DNA from: Gordionus sp. m RMFG-2023
Taxonomy: Eukaryota; Nematomorpha; Gordioida; Chordodea; Parachordodidae
DNA length: 64,000 nt
Assembly: GCF_954871325.1 (NCBI RefSeq)
Contig: NC_088776.1
Coordinates: 54,082,569 to 54,146,568, forward strand
Reading direction: 5' to 3'
Part shown: positions 33,501 to 45,322 of the stretch, in pieces
Layout: each line of letters starts with the position of its first letter
How positions within the stretch are numbered: the first letter of the stretch is position 1
Notes under the pieces: model-generated
Seen by the model: only the letters and a program-made list of their open reading frames with translations
Database searches by the model: none
What the model was told of the DNA's origin: nothing
Made by a program: the position numbers and the translations under genes

Positions 33501-36500
33501 TCACGATTTAAATCACCACGATTTTTAAAAAAAAAAATTAATGATTTAAATCAATATTTAAAATTATGAATGACAAGGACCCAGATATGTAAAATCTTAA
33601 TTAAATAACCAAATTGCATTAGTAATCACCACTTGCTAAAAAGAAAAAGTTTATTTTCTATTTTAATTTTTGACAAAAAATAACTGCTAATCCTAATTGC
33701 ATTAGTGAAAAATTATTTAATATTCTAAATATAAAATGAAATTAATATCAATAATCTACACATTAAATTTTATTTTTTATTTTTTGTAATAAAAAAAATA
33801 ATCAATTAGTTTGTAAAATCAATAAAAAAACATATCACAAGTAATATCTATATCGTTGACATTGTTATTAGAATTTAATTGCTTAAATAAAAAAACTAAT
33901 TTTCCTGCCTTTTCTGTTCCTAACCGATTCCTGAGCTTCGAGTTAACAAATCCAAACGATGAGAACACTATCTCGACTGAAGCTGATGATGAAGATGAAG
34001 TAGATAGTTGTTTTATTATTTTTAGAATATTTACTTCCTTCATCAAATTTCCTTGGGCCATCAACCATTCAACTGGATCTATTTTACTATATTATCTGAA
34101 AACATAATTTTAGTAAATGGCTCTGATCTTGCTTGAAATAATATAAAAATGTCAGTGTTTGGATACAGAAGTCACCCGTATTCCATTTTATCGGTTGTTA
34201 AATTTGAACGATATTTCAGGTTTAAAAGGTTAAGAAGTGTGCAGGAATTAAAGCTGGATTGTTTTATTTAGCAAAGGATGAAAGTAGCTCAGGTTTTTTG
34301 AAATTTTGCTATTTCGAATAATTTTTATTTTGTACATGGTTTGGAAAAATAAATATCGAATGAACGCCAAATCATCAATTAGGTAATCTATTACAAACAC
34401 TTTAACTGATATATTTAATATTTATTTTCATAAATCGGCCAAGCTTAGGTTTTTATTTTTAGTATGCCAAACTTAGGTCTTTATTTTAAGCTAGAACTGG
34501 ATTTTTGACGTGCCATTTACTCATTCCGCGCTGGGCACCCTGGAAGTCCCTGCTTTATATTAATTAACGCGTAAACGAAGACCTTTTATTAGGTATAAAA
34601 TGGTCAACTTAAACAATGGTATAACCAATTATCATTTAGGTTCAAGCTGAGCCCTCTATTCGCCATACCCGCTCTCATCTATTCGCTCAACAATAACCTC
34701 TATCTAATAGCCCTCAACTACACGACCCCACCAATTTGGCTAATGCTAATCCAATCCAGGGTATTCTTAACCGCTCTCGTTTACAGATTTTGGTTTGGAA
34801 AACGGCTCACGAGGTTGCAATGGTTTTCGCTGGGGCTCCTAGTATCGAGTTTGTATTGTTTGACTCTCATGAATACGACTCCTCAATCATCAGCCATCGT
34901 CGATATTAAAAGTTTTTTATAACGCCTAATAAATAATTTTGAAAATATATGCACTCAAACAAAAATTTTCTTATTTTCTTTACGTTTTTCTGGTGGTTTC
35001 AGCTGATTATGGGACCGAAATTAAAAGATTATATTGGCGTATTAAGTGATGGCCATGGTTAGAATATGTTTAACACCAGCCACTTGTTTTAATAATTAAA
35101 AAAACAGAGGTGTTGGTCCCTTACGGCGAAAAATATACCAGATCTTTTTAGAAATCAAACATTAAATAAATTATAGTATATAATATTCATCTATTATCTT
35201 AAAAATGCAGTGAGCTGACGATAAATTTTTTAATATTCAAACGTTAAAAATATTTTATTAACGATCTATTTTTGGGCTGACTATCTTTTGACATTATACG
35301 CTGGAAAAGTCTGGTATGTTCTTTGTTTAAGTTGTTTAACCCAACTGATATATTTTACATTATTATTAGGCCACACCTCATCTAACCTCAACAAAGGTGG
35401 CTTAGGGAACGATGAAGATAATGGTGGCACACAAGTCGGTAGTGAAGTACTACATATTCCGGATAGTGAACAGGTTTATAAATCGATAAGATTCTTGATA
35501 TTGAAATATAAAAGTGAAGCACCATAAAGAAAATCTGTATTGTATGTATTGTTGTTCTCTTGAAAAGCTCTTAATTCTTGTTAGAGGCAACAAGCCTAGC
35601 CCAATTTTTATTTTATTTTTAGACCCGAACCAGCTTCGATGTTCATTGTGTTTTTGAACCTGGTCAGAGATTTAAAAAAAATATATATTAATTAAATATG
35701 TTTTTCTTTGGGTTGTGTATGACCTAAATATTATAATTATTTTTAATGTAAAAATAAAATAGTGGCCCAAATCACTTTTTCGAATTTACCTTAATTTTTT
35801 TAAGCTAGAAAATTATAAAAATTTAATAAATTTTATCTTAAAGTTTGTAAATTTGGGAAATTTTTTACGAAAAATAGTAAGCCTTAATTAATTTATATTT
35901 TTCAAATTATATTAATCAAAATTGATTTAAAATATTGTGAAGTATAAAAATAATTTGGTAGGTAGGAATTATAAATTTCAGAAATTTATAAAACCTTATT
36001 TTTAATGGAAGACATATAAACTCATAATTTTATAGAGTTACGAAAATTTATTGAGGTTTTTTTAAAAATATATATTTATAAAAAGTTAAATATTAAAACT
36101 AAGAATTGCTTTATTCTTATCCCAGATAATATTTCAATTAACATTTTAATTTAAAAAAAATTGGTTGTATTAACCTCTCGCTTCAACCAGATTTTTTAGT
36201 CAGAGCCAGATCTCTATTTATTTATCAACCCTGATTTAAACTGACTTATGACCTTAGTTATGGTTGCAAGTAATATTGTTAAATGGCTCGATTTTTTAAA
36301 AAATGGCTAACCCAATATTTTAGCCAAAAAATATTACCCAAGCCTGAAGATTTTCCTCATGGATGGCACAAAGGTCTAGATATCTATTAACGAAATATAG
36401 TGGCTTAGGCAATATTTTTATGGTTAAAATATTGAGTTAGCCGTTTTTAAAAATCGGCTCAAAACGAGCCGTTTTACAACACTAATTTGTATTATTTCGC

Positions 36501-39500
36501 CCCGATTTCGCGCTAACTATTAATGCAAGGTCAGACCTCACTTTATTTTTCAGGATTTGGCGGACATAAGGCTTTAATTGTAGTCGCGATACATCCAAAA
36601 ACAATATTTACTCTTTAATATTGTTTTTTTAAAGATTTTTTTTAAAAAAATAATAATTTCCTATTTTAAACACGATATTTTGTTTAAAAAAATATTATTT
36701 AAAATCAATATTTGGAATAACGCTCTATTTAAAATATATATAAAAAAAGTTTAATATTTATATTTTCGAGATTTATTTACTCATTTTCTTTTTTTTTAAA
36801 ATAAGAATTTCCTGATTAAATAATTATTTCTTATGTGGCGCCGGATGTGCGTGGAAAATGGGAATACAATATAAAAAATAATAAAGAGAAAACTATTATG
36901 GCCCAACTCGCGGAAATTATGATCACATGACCTGTCAGATTTGACAAATTAATAAAATGGATTAAATTTTATTTAAAACCCCTTTAATATACCTTACCCT
37001 TAATGATCCATACGTTAAACCTTTAATTAACCCCTAACCCATATCTTTCTAATCTTTAGTCCTACTTTATTATTTAACTTACATATATATTTCATCTGTT
37101 AAAAAATTTCCCTGAAGTTGGGTTTATTTTTGGCGATATATGATATTTAAAAAAAAATTGTGTTTCATTGGTAAAATTTTTTATCTGTGAAACCTAAGTA
37201 GCTGATATTTGATTCACCGATTTATACTTTTTAAATCAATTTTACAAAAAACAGGATGTGGAAGGAGATAAACCTCTATAGATTTATTTTGAAAATGTTA
37301 GATAAGATTACACGTTACATCTAGATATTGATTACAAAGTTGTGAATTTTTTATTAATCCTCATTTTTAAAAACATATTAATATCAATTTCCGTTGGATG
37401 AAGAAAATGCTTATTTCAAATTTTATTGATTAAGAAGTTCAAATATGATAATTTAAAGTTAAAAAATCTTCCAAATAATCTAGATTAAAATCTAAGCTAG
37501 TGCATATTTGCACGGTTAATCATGAAGATAAATAATTTATATTCTATAACATATGTAAAACGATAGAAAATCTTGATTATTGCTAGAATTTTTAATAAAA
37601 AAAGATAAATGTTCCTTTTTCGTGAACCCTTGGAAGCAATTAATATCAAGCGTGATTTGACACGTTTGGCGTTACTGGTGTCTTTAGGATTTTCGTAAAA
37701 CATGTGGGATGGCTTTTGGGTGTTTACCATAATTTTTATTTAAGAGTTTGTCGGAATATATTTTTTGCTTTTTCATATTTTTTTCAAGAAAAAAAAATGC
37801 TTTTATTTCTTGAATAAAAAATATGATTTATTATGATATACTATATTCTAGGGAGAAGGGGGCGGGAAGTGTTGGAGAACAGGTTAATGACTTAAATTGA
37901 TATGAAAACCGACAAATTTGTTAGGAGAAATCCCTCCCTCTCCCGCCACTAGTTACGCAAACGTTTGGCATATATCTTGTGCGCTTTCATTTTTTCTCAT
38001 TTGTAATTTTAGATTAAAAAAAATGTACAGATGAAAATGTCAGCAGGTTTTCGTATTTTTATCATTGCTCTCTACTTGATATTTATTATAAAATGCTTGG
38101 TCATCTTGAACCACTATGTGTTTGCGATAACTGATCAATCAAATATATCAGCCCCATATTATGGGTCTGTACCTAGACGCTTCGCCACCTCTAGCCTTCT
38201 ACCTTTCATACCCCAAATCTCTCTTAGTGATCAATGCACTCATATCTTTCCAATGACCTCCAGGCCCGGCATTTCTATTTACATGGATTTATCGAATTTA
38301 GTATATTCATGAATGATCTCAAATTAAACAGTTAAAAAAGATATACCATACATATACATCTTATATTGCAACAAATATGTTATTGAATTTTATAATAAAT
38401 CTAGCTTAATAAAAATGTTAAAATTACTCTACAATTTTACCACATTTTGTGTATGTAGTGTAATAATGTTATCCTCTTCATTTTTATGTAATTCTTCTAG
38501 AATAGAAGACTTCCTTCATATGTTATATTTTATAAAAAATAAAGTGAGACTGCTGTATTTAATATTTTAATTCTAATTTTAAATTCGAAAATTAAATATG
38601 AGGGCTTTTTTTTATATTAGTGAATAAAATAAATTTAGGAATATATTTTTCCACCAATAGTCGCGATTACTAGAGGATATATATTTCTAAAATATTTTTT
38701 ATTTAAACTAAATTATCGGTTTATTTCCCTTGACCATGAAACTATTTACTTTTTCCTACTCACTCTATTTTTCTTAAATTGATTTATAATTTTAGCCAAA
38801 ATAATATTACGCGAAGCCTCAAGGATTTGTTAATAGATGTCCAAACTTTTTCTTATAATCTGTAAGCCAAAATCTCCCAGGCTTGCGTAATATTTTTTGG
38901 CTAAAATATTGGATTAGGTTGAACCGTTTAACAACACTACTCAAAATGCACGCGGTAAATACGCAATAGCTTTTACAAAGTGTATTTCGCTATTCTCCAA
39001 CTCTGATTACAGATCACATATCTTGCATGGATGTAGAAAATTGTATTTTTATAAATGAAATCATTTATACTTTATTTTTATTTTATGTTGTATTTTAAGA
39101 TTTTATATCAAACGTTATTTTATAGAAAAAAATAAACAGAGAAAAATTGATACCTAATATATCTTTGTCATTCTTTCAACGAATAGGATAATTTGAAAAT
39201 TTTATATAGCGCGTTTTGAGGGTGCGATCTAAAGTTAAAATTTTATTGTTTTTTATAAAATAAATTTGTTTTTGAATTTTGCTAAAATCGAGACGCGTAT
39301 AAATGTGAGAATAATTTTTCTTTATTTTTATAAAATTTCTTGACTTTGGACACACCCTGACTTTTAAAACGTCGATTAATTACTTATTGAGGTTAAAGCA
39401 ATCCATTATTCTAAAGGCTAATAATAGTCGCCTTCATTCATTTCAATTTAACATAATTCAAAGGACATCAAACCTAGGTCTAAGAGGGAAGCCGATTCCC

Positions 39501-41050
39501 TTCAAGAAAAGAAATACGTTTCACCCATGCCACCTTCTCCACCCAGTTCCGTCCCGGGTAACGTTACAGCGAAGAAAGTCGAATCAAAATTAGGAGGGCT
39601 GTCACTAGTGGCTATTCTATTGAGTTTGTTGTCCGCGTCGCTTTCTGTCACCGCCTCCATCATAACAGAGGTATATTAACTCATTTAAGAAAAAGTATAT
39701 ATATAATTTAAGTTTTGTTTGTGTTCGAAGACTCAAGTTAATTCGAACTTTTTTTTTTGTTTTTTTAAAATTAATTATTTTAAAACGATATGAATTTTAC
39801 AACACATAATTTTCATTATTTATGCCCCCTAGTATTTTTTCAAAAACGACAAACGGCCTTTCATGGAACAACAAGTCCAAATGTATATTTTCAGCTTCGC
39901 CCTTAGCTCAATCTTTTGCTTCTTCGAACCGAGTAAAATTTCATTTTTTTTATACGTCCAAACGTATAACTATCTTTATTTCCATGATATTATTATTTTT
40001 TGTCGTGTTCTTTTTATTAGATATTATTTTACGCAAAAGCTACGACTTCATGAGCTAATCATTAGTGATCTGCATCGGGCCTAATATTTCAAGCCCGACC
40101 CGACCTGGCCCGAAATCATAAAAAAATATTTGTCCTGCCCGATCACGAACAAATTTTTTTTTATTAGTCCCAAAGAGCCCAACCCGAACCAGAAATAAAA
40201 AAAATATATTTATTTATTCCTCCAACTCTTCGAATCTATTTAAATATAGAAAAAAATTATTTTTTTTATTATAAAAAAAATATTCAACAAATAAAACATA
40301 TTAGCGCCTTGTTTCTTGCAAAAATTTTAAAATAAATCTATTTGACAAAATGTAATGATATCATATTTAAAAATTTGACCCCGGCCCGAAATTTTAAAAA
40401 AAATATTAATCCTGACCCGAACCGAAATTATTTTTAAGAAATAGAAATATGAGCCGGGTCTTGATTTGCAGATATCTTTTATTTTATTTTTTTTGCATAC
40501 AAAGTTGAAACGTTATAGAATGCAAATCAGCTGGTGACACGCCATTTTGTGTCCCATGTAAGAATTATTTACATGGGAAAAAACCGAAAATGTTGTAATC
40601 AGCTTTTCTATTGATAGGCATATAAATGAATGGATGATCAGTCTTGGTAGAATAATATCTATGATTCCATATATAGGCATCAATAATTTTTTTGTTCACC
40701 TTTCACATTATTTTTTTTTCTCACACGCACAAATAATGATAGACACCTCGTTTTCTCGCATTCTTACGCTTCAAATATCCCCGGACCATCTTATACCTAT
40801 TCCAGGTATATTCACGCTTCTTATTGCCACGCTATTATTGGGAGCATTAGGGGGTCTGGCTGTGGCCGCTATAGTGAAAAATCTAGACAATATCGTCAAA
40901 ATATATTGCTCTTCCTTGGGTAATATGGGTACCGCTCTCTTTTCTTGGGCACTTTTTCCTGATAGGTTTACGCTCGACGCTTATTATTCCGCCTCACTCG
41001 CGCTTTTATTCGCGGCAATATATCTTTACGAATCACCCGCCAAAAAATAA
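30575..41050 (+). CDS. Nucleotide-sugar transporter, SLC35A family (SLC35A5-like), 8 exons
   Basis: Exons: 30,575-30,619; 31,890-32,059; 32,382-32,507; 34,640-34,911; 35,370-35,473; 39,485-39,670; 39,833-39,932; 40,743-41,050. All junctions are GT..AG with matching phases and give 436 codons plus stop. Family motifs: KYYNNGLYPLPQTQIVAWIE then AIKLLC (residues ~72-98), LNNNLYLIALNYTTPPIWLM (~127-146), LGGLSLVAILLSLLSASLSV then TASIITEYFFK (~275-305), and GGLAVAAIVKNLDNIVK near 370, the GG(L)xVAxxxKxxDN signature of the family. A polytopic Golgi/ER antiporter for UDP-/CMP-sugars is expected; the substrate cannot be read from sequence. A hydrophilic insert (~206-275, exons 5-6) separates the halves. 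Exon 1 (15 aa) is the least certain; a start at 31,890 would give 421 aa. No frameshift seen, so probably functional. Confidence 0.85.
30835..30952. repeat. Two-copy 60-bp tandem duplication in transporter intron 1
   Basis: TAACATATGTTTTCCTTTTA then TCGGAATTCCCAAGAAAT... is repeated with a 2-bp difference (30,835-30,894 and 30,895-30,952). A recent local duplication in a pyrimidine-rich stretch. Confidence 0.85.
33485..34100 (-). mobile_element. hAT remnant in transporter intron 3
   Basis: A left boundary candidate near 33,485 reads GAGGGGTTTTAAATCACGAT then TTAAATCACC, a terminal style common in hAT elements. The minus-strand transposase C-terminus lies at 33,819-34,079. The right terminus was not identified. 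It sits wholly within the 2.1-kb intron (32,508-34,639), reading opposite to the host gene, so it should be spliced out. Confidence 0.6.
33819..34079 (-). pseudogene. hAT transposase C-terminal fragment
   Basis: The minus-strand frame reads DPVEWLMAQGNLMKEVNILK then LSTSSSSSASVEIVFSSFGF and VNSKLRNRLGTEKAGKLVF. This is the C-terminal dimerisation region of the hAT subgroup whose usual form is 'DP..WW...', 'SSAS(V/C)ER.FS.FG', 'H/NKLRNRL...KA.KLV'. The Arg of the SxxxER motif is Ile here. Everything upstream is lost. Different in sequence from the DUF4371-type hATs at 45-54 kb. Confidence 0.8.
36272..36485. repeat. M1-family MITE in transporter intron 5
   Basis: Good copy: the left arm ATATTGTTAAATGGCTCGAT and right arm AAAACGAGCCGTTTTACAAC then ACTA are inverted repeats of about 50 bp, including AATATTGAGTTAGCCGTTTT. 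Non-coding, inside the 4-kb intron. Confidence 0.8.
38788..38941. repeat. M1-family fragment in transporter intron 5
   Basis: Keeps GCCAAAATAATATTACGCGA, TTAATAGATGTCCAAACT and the right end TTGAACCGTTTAACAACACT. The left terminus is lost. Confidence 0.65.
40063..40478. repeat. N1 hAT-like MITE in transporter intron 7
   Basis: Opens TAGTGATCTGCATCGGGCC then CCCGACCCGACCTGGCCCGA. Closes GAGCCGGGTCTTGATTTGCA then GATATC, an imperfect inverted repeat of the TAGAGATCTGCA style ends. No clear TSD. Lies 131 bp after exon 7. Confidence 0.6.
40523..40560. repeat. Solo M3 terminal repeat
   Basis: CAGCTGGTGACACGCCATTTTG matches the termini of the foldback element at 6,489-6,692. No second arm nearby. 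Confidence 0.55.
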
Positions 41051-42245
41051 CACAAGAAAAAACGATAACAATGACTTATTTTAAAAAAAACTACCAAAAA
41101 AAGATGGGGGAAGGTAGGAGGTAGAGGGTGTTTATGAATCCTACTTAATTAGGCTAGAAACACGTAATTTTCCTGGGTACACTTCTAAACCTCAAATAGA
41201 TTTTTTTTTAAAAAATCTCTCTCTTTGAATCTATTAATTTTTTTTCCCCCTATTTTTTATATAAATTTTTTTTCAATAACAATGATTATATATTATTATT
41301 TTTTAAAAAGTGTATTTACTAGATAGAAAAGCTCATAATTTTTATATTTCTTAATTAATTTTGGTTCAAGTAACTTCTTCAAATTATTCATTGATTTCTT
41401 TACAAAATTAGTGTTTAAATCCTTTTTCGAATTTAGTTACAAAGGCAAATTAATTGAAGATAACACATGATAAACCTATTTTTCTTTTATATAAAAGGCG
41501 AGTATGTCATTTATAGTTTATTTATTTAATTCAACTATAACATTGTTACAACACCAGTTGAATGTCTTTTTTTCGTATGCATACTTCCTTTTAAAACCTA
41601 TCCTATTTTTATTTATTTTTTATCTCTAACAAATTTTTATAAAAATATGATAAGTATAAAACTATCTCATATTCATTAAGTAAATGTTATATATAAAAAA
41701 TTTCTTTCGCGTTTTCTTAACGCTAGATTTATATGATATAAATTAATAGGTCTTCTTTCCTAAATGATTTTGCAATTTTTTTGAAAATAAATATATACGG
41801 GCAGATTTTTTTTTGACGATTCATATTTTTTTTAAAAAAAATAATATAATTTTTAATATAATATTATCAAAATTCTCATTTAAAATTCATTCATGAATCT
41901 GAGGATTACAAGGTTAACTAAATCGTTGATTATAATGAAAACAACACTTATTCTAAAAATTAATTTTTAAGGTATTGTTTTTTTATTACTGATTATAATT
42001 TTTATCTTCCTTTAGTATTATATAGCAGATATATTTTTTTATATATAAAAATGCAAATGAATTTACGATGATACGATTGAAATCTATTAACGGGGCAATA
42101 TTATTTAGATATATAATAATTACTTGAATGTGATTTTGTTTTCTCGGTTTATTATAATAAAAATATTTGAACGATATATGATGCACAATTTTAGGCCGAA
42201 AGATTATAATATATTAAATGCTAGTTGTGCATGAAAATGACTATA
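41051..42245. other. 3' flank of the transporter gene; AT-rich
   Basis: No further gene seen. AATAAA-like hexamers are too frequent in this AT-rich DNA for a polyadenylation site to be assigned. Confidence 0.4.
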
Positions 42246-42682
42246 ATTAAACGATAAATCGCTCCAATTTGATCCTATTTTATAAACGGTTAACTGAATA
42301 TTTTAGAGAAAAATATTGCCTAAGCCGAGATTTCGTTAATAGATGTCCAAACTAGTGTTGTTAAACGGCTCGTTTTGAGCCGATTTTTAAAAACGGCTAA
42401 CTCAATATTTCATCTAGAATAATATTACGCAAGCCTGAAGATTTTGTTTGTAGAAGGAACAATGGCTTGGACATTTATTTGCGAAATCTCTAGGCTTAGG
42501 CAATATTTTTCTGTCTAAAATATTGAGCTAGCCGTTTTTAAAAATCGGCTCAAAACGAGCCGTTTAATCCAAACCTTTGTGCCATCTACGTGAAAACTCC
42601 AGGTCTGGCATAATATTTTTCTGAATAAAATACTGATATCGCCGTGTTTGAAGATTGGCTCAAATAGAGCGTTGTATCACTA
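42246..42682. repeat. M1 element interrupted by a second M1 element
   Basis: The outer copy runs 42,246-42,352 and resumes at 42,568-42,682. Its core TAGATGTCCAAAC | CTTTGTGCCATCTA is split exactly by the inner copy. Elsewhere (9,509-9,530) that phrase is continuous. The outer ends are decayed (TTAAACGATAAATCGC and GCGTTGTATCACTA), so the outer element is older. Confidence 0.85.
42353..42567. repeat. Inner M1 MITE, nearly consensus
   Basis: Starts TAGTGTTGTTAAACGGCTCG and ends AAAACGAGCCGTTTAA, with about 50-bp terminal inverted repeats. TCCAAAC flanks both sides (42,346-42,352 and 42,568-42,574), a 7-bp (possibly degraded 8-bp) target-site duplication. The right end lacks the last eight bases (CAACACTA) seen in other copies. 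It is the best family reference in the window. Confidence 0.85.
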
Positions 42683-42923
42683 GATATAATGACAAAGGTT
42701 GGGGGCTTCTTTGCGAGTGAACAAATATTTCGTTCGTTATTTAAAATAAAAGTTCATATTATGATTTGTTAGATTCTTTAGATTATTTTGCTTGAATAAT
42801 ATGTCGTCATAAAATTTATTTTAATTTTTTGAATAATTGATATCTTTCATTTATCATTTGTAGATATTTTGGGGGAGAAGGGATGGGGGATGCAATTTTA
42901 TTCTTTTCGCTAAATGGATATTT

Positions 42924-43141
42924 CAGAGACCTATACGGTCCGGCCGGGCCGTATTTTAATTTTTTAAAATATACCAGGGCTGGGCCTACATTTTTTTTTA
43001 ATACTCGGGCCATGCCATATATTTTAATTCGCCATTATTAGCTACAAAAATTAAAAATAATTGTAAAAAAAATCCTGGCCAGGAGAAAATTTAAAAAAAA
43101 GGGGGCCGGTCCCGTGCAAATAGAATCTCTTCAGGTCTTTG
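42924..43141. repeat. N1 hAT-like MITE with near-perfect 8-bp TSD
   Basis: Begins CAGAGACCTATACGGTCCGG and ends TAGAATCTCTTCAGGTCTTTG. Flanking octamers GGATATTT (42,916-42,923) and GTATATTT (43,142-43,149) match at 7 of 8 positions, as expected for an ageing hAT TSD. G+C-rich shoulders (GGCCGGGCCG, GGGGGCCGGTCCCG) flank an AT-rich core. Confidence 0.8.
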
Positions 43142-43174
43142 GTATATTTTAAGTTCTTTTTTCTGGATTTTAAA

Positions 43175-43280
43175 ATTTAGAATCGAATTTATGGGTAAAG
43201 ATTCAAAAATTTTGTTCTTATATTCGGTTTAAAAAGTCCTAGTAACCAGTTGATTTGTATGAATTTCCTATAGCATTGCC
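43175..43280. repeat. Segmental-duplication piece (partner 50,617-50,715)
   Basis: GAATCGAATTTATGGGTAAAG, CAAAAATTTTGTTCTTAT and GTATGAATTTCCTAT are shared, with small differences, with 50,617-50,715. Confidence 0.7.
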
Positions 43281-43838
43281 CATAATTATCTAAAATTTAA
43301 AAATTAAAATAAAACCAAATTAATATTTTGTTCTTCCTCAGCTATTCTCAATTATTATTATATTCAGTTTCCATATCCTGCCTATACCCCTCCAAACTAA
43401 TCTTGAATAATATTTGTTATTATCTATGAAAATAAAGGAAATGATTTTAGCTTTATATATCTTTGGCAAAATTAAAGTAAATTTTATAATTTACCTCCGA
43501 AAAAAATTACAACCTATTGTATTTCCAAAATACAAATAAATATTGAAAGAAATCCCGAATTTAACATTTTGTTGAAAATATTTAAATATTTATAAAGTAA
43601 TTCAATTTTTTTTGTCATTATATATAGCGCCCCTAAAGAAATAATAATATATTTGTAAAGATAAAATAATATTGGTTAAGAATCACCTTTAAAAAAAAAT
43701 ATTTTCTTTGTATCATAAATCAATTAATTTTTTCTATAGAAAAAATAAAAATTTACATTATGTAATATATATTAAATTATACGCTATAAAATAGTATTGT
43801 ATTGGGTTTATTAGTTAGTAAAAATTAAATTTAAAGTG

Positions 43839-44072
43839 TTATTGACAATGAGCTAGTACATTTGTTTCTGCATCAACAAATATAGCTGAGCAAGTTCCAT
43901 TACAATATTCAGGTGTGCAAATTATCTCTGGGACGTTGCAATAGGTTATTGTTTCGCAGAGATTGCTACAGTTGTCGAGCTTTGAGTCCGCGCATAACCC
44001 ATATGTTATGACACTTGTAAAATTCTTAGTATTTTGACTATGACCAACTATTATAATAAAGAAAAGTTGCAT
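43839..44072 (-). CDS. Secreted 8-cysteine peptide, intact copy
   Basis: A 77-residue frame begins MQLFFIIIVGHSQNTKNFTS. The first ~10 residues are hydrophobic and could be a short signal or anchor. The rest has eight Cys with spacing C-7-C-3-C-5-C-6-C-4-C-3-C-14-C and contains CADSKLDNCSNLC, CTPEYCNGTC and IFVDAETNVLAHC, ending CQ-stop. An even number of Cys in a tight module, plus N-glycosylation sequons (NFT, NCS, NGT), suggests a disulfide-rich extracellular protein. A paralogue with identical Cys spacing lies at 58,149-58,467 on the plus strand, which rules out chance. I recognise no named family. It is not assigned to toxins; nothing here tells its role. Confidence 0.7.
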   Translation of the reverse strand: MQLFFIIIVGHSQNTKNFTSVITYGLCADSKLDNCSNLCETITYCNVPEIICTPEYCNGTCSAIFVDAETNVLAHCQ

Positions 44073-44145
44073 TATTATGGATTGTATGGGTAAGAAAATA
44101 GTTTAAAAAAATAAGACTTCAATTTCTTTATATATATATATATAT

Positions 44146-44350
44146 CAGAGATCTACGGTGGTGCCACTTACAAAGCCCTTCCTGGCTTTTTTTAAATACT
44201 TTTTAAAGATGCATTGTATTTATTTTTAATTTTTATAGTTAATAATGAAAATTTAAAATGTACATCCGGCCCGGATATTTTTTTAAAAAAAATTTTAGGC
44301 CTGGCCGTATTTTTAAAAAAAATTTTTTTTGCCAGGCCTGAGTCATATTT
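44146..44350. repeat. N1 hAT-like MITE, right end truncated
   Basis: Begins CAGAGATCTACGGTGGTGCC then ACTTACAAAGCCC. Interior GGCCCGGATATTTTTTTAAA is typical of the family. The right terminal repeat is absent after GCCAGGCCTGAG. Confidence 0.6.
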
Positions 44351-44835
44351 TCTTCACTCATAAGGCAGGCCAAGGACCTCATGTGACGTGTTTAGGGGGC
44401 ATCAAACTGAAGATGTCACCACATCCTTATTTGCGATCGGACCCTCTTTTTGCGAATAATATATGCTTTTTTAAATGTCTTAATACTAATTCATATCTAT
44501 ACAACATATTGTATATATATATATATATACAGATACTATATATAAAATATTAATAATCAACATATCAATATTGACTTTTGTTTATGAGTCGATAATGATA
44601 ACAGAAAATGTTTAAAAATATTTGTAGGATTTTATATGCTAAATAATAGTGCTCGATGTTGATGAGCTATGTTTATGATGTTCATTCTCATAAATTGGCC
44701 TATACGAAATTTTCCAACCAAATAAGTAGAGGACTATAATAAAATAATTTTTATTGCACTCTTAGACAAACATTCCTGGGTATGCCAATTTAAATTATGG
44801 TATAAGAAATGTATTAATTAGCCTTCTTTGAGTTT

Positions 44836-45322
44836 GATTTTCTTTAATAAAAAACCTTATTAAACATAATTTATATCATCTTTTTCACTATCTTAAAATC
44901 TAATATTGTTGTCTCTTCAGAGATCGATTTCAACAAAATGGGTATGTTATCTTAATATTGAATTTGATTTTTAGTAAAATCATCTTTAGATATTTTTTTT
45001 AAAAAATACACAAAATAATTTTTCTTAGGAGTTATTATTATATTATATGATAATCTGAGTACACCACTATTATGAGCCGTCCTATTATGAGACAAAGATT
45101 TTTAACCAGTGGAAGATTTTAACCTCTCCCAAGTATACGCCTATATGAATTGCCTGGATTTACTGGAATTAATTTCCAAAGAAAAGTAAATTATTAAATA
45201 AAGAATTATTTGATTAAATTATATATAAATTTGTATTTAATCTTTTCTTTTTTTAAAAATTCTGATTTTAACAAATATATTTTATTATATTGAAAAAAAA
45301 TAAAATAACTTTTATAATTAAT
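44836..45322. repeat. Segmental duplication, copy 1 (partners 59,374-59,855 and 50,735-51,030)
   Basis: Nearly identical over about 490 bp to 59,374-59,855 (for example TTGTTGTCTCTTCAGAGATC and CCTCTCCCAAGTATACGCC). The second half is also found, more diverged, at 50,735-51,030. Non-coding. The same hAT end follows in both near-identical copies, so the duplication postdates that insertion. Confidence 0.85.

Noticed and set aside
33856..34107. 83-codon plus-strand frame
   Set aside because: Shadow of the minus-strand hAT transposase fragment at 33,819-34,079.
37497..37730. 77-codon minus-strand frame in transporter intron 5 (MVNTQKPSHMFYENPKDTS)
   Set aside because: The first 45 residues look somewhat protein-like, but there is no family, splice partner or second copy to support it.
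38031..38312. 93-codon plus-strand frame in transporter intron 5
   Set aside because: Starts hydrophobic and is Pro/Ser-rich later, but has no recognisable domain and is not needed for, nor in phase with, the flanking exons.
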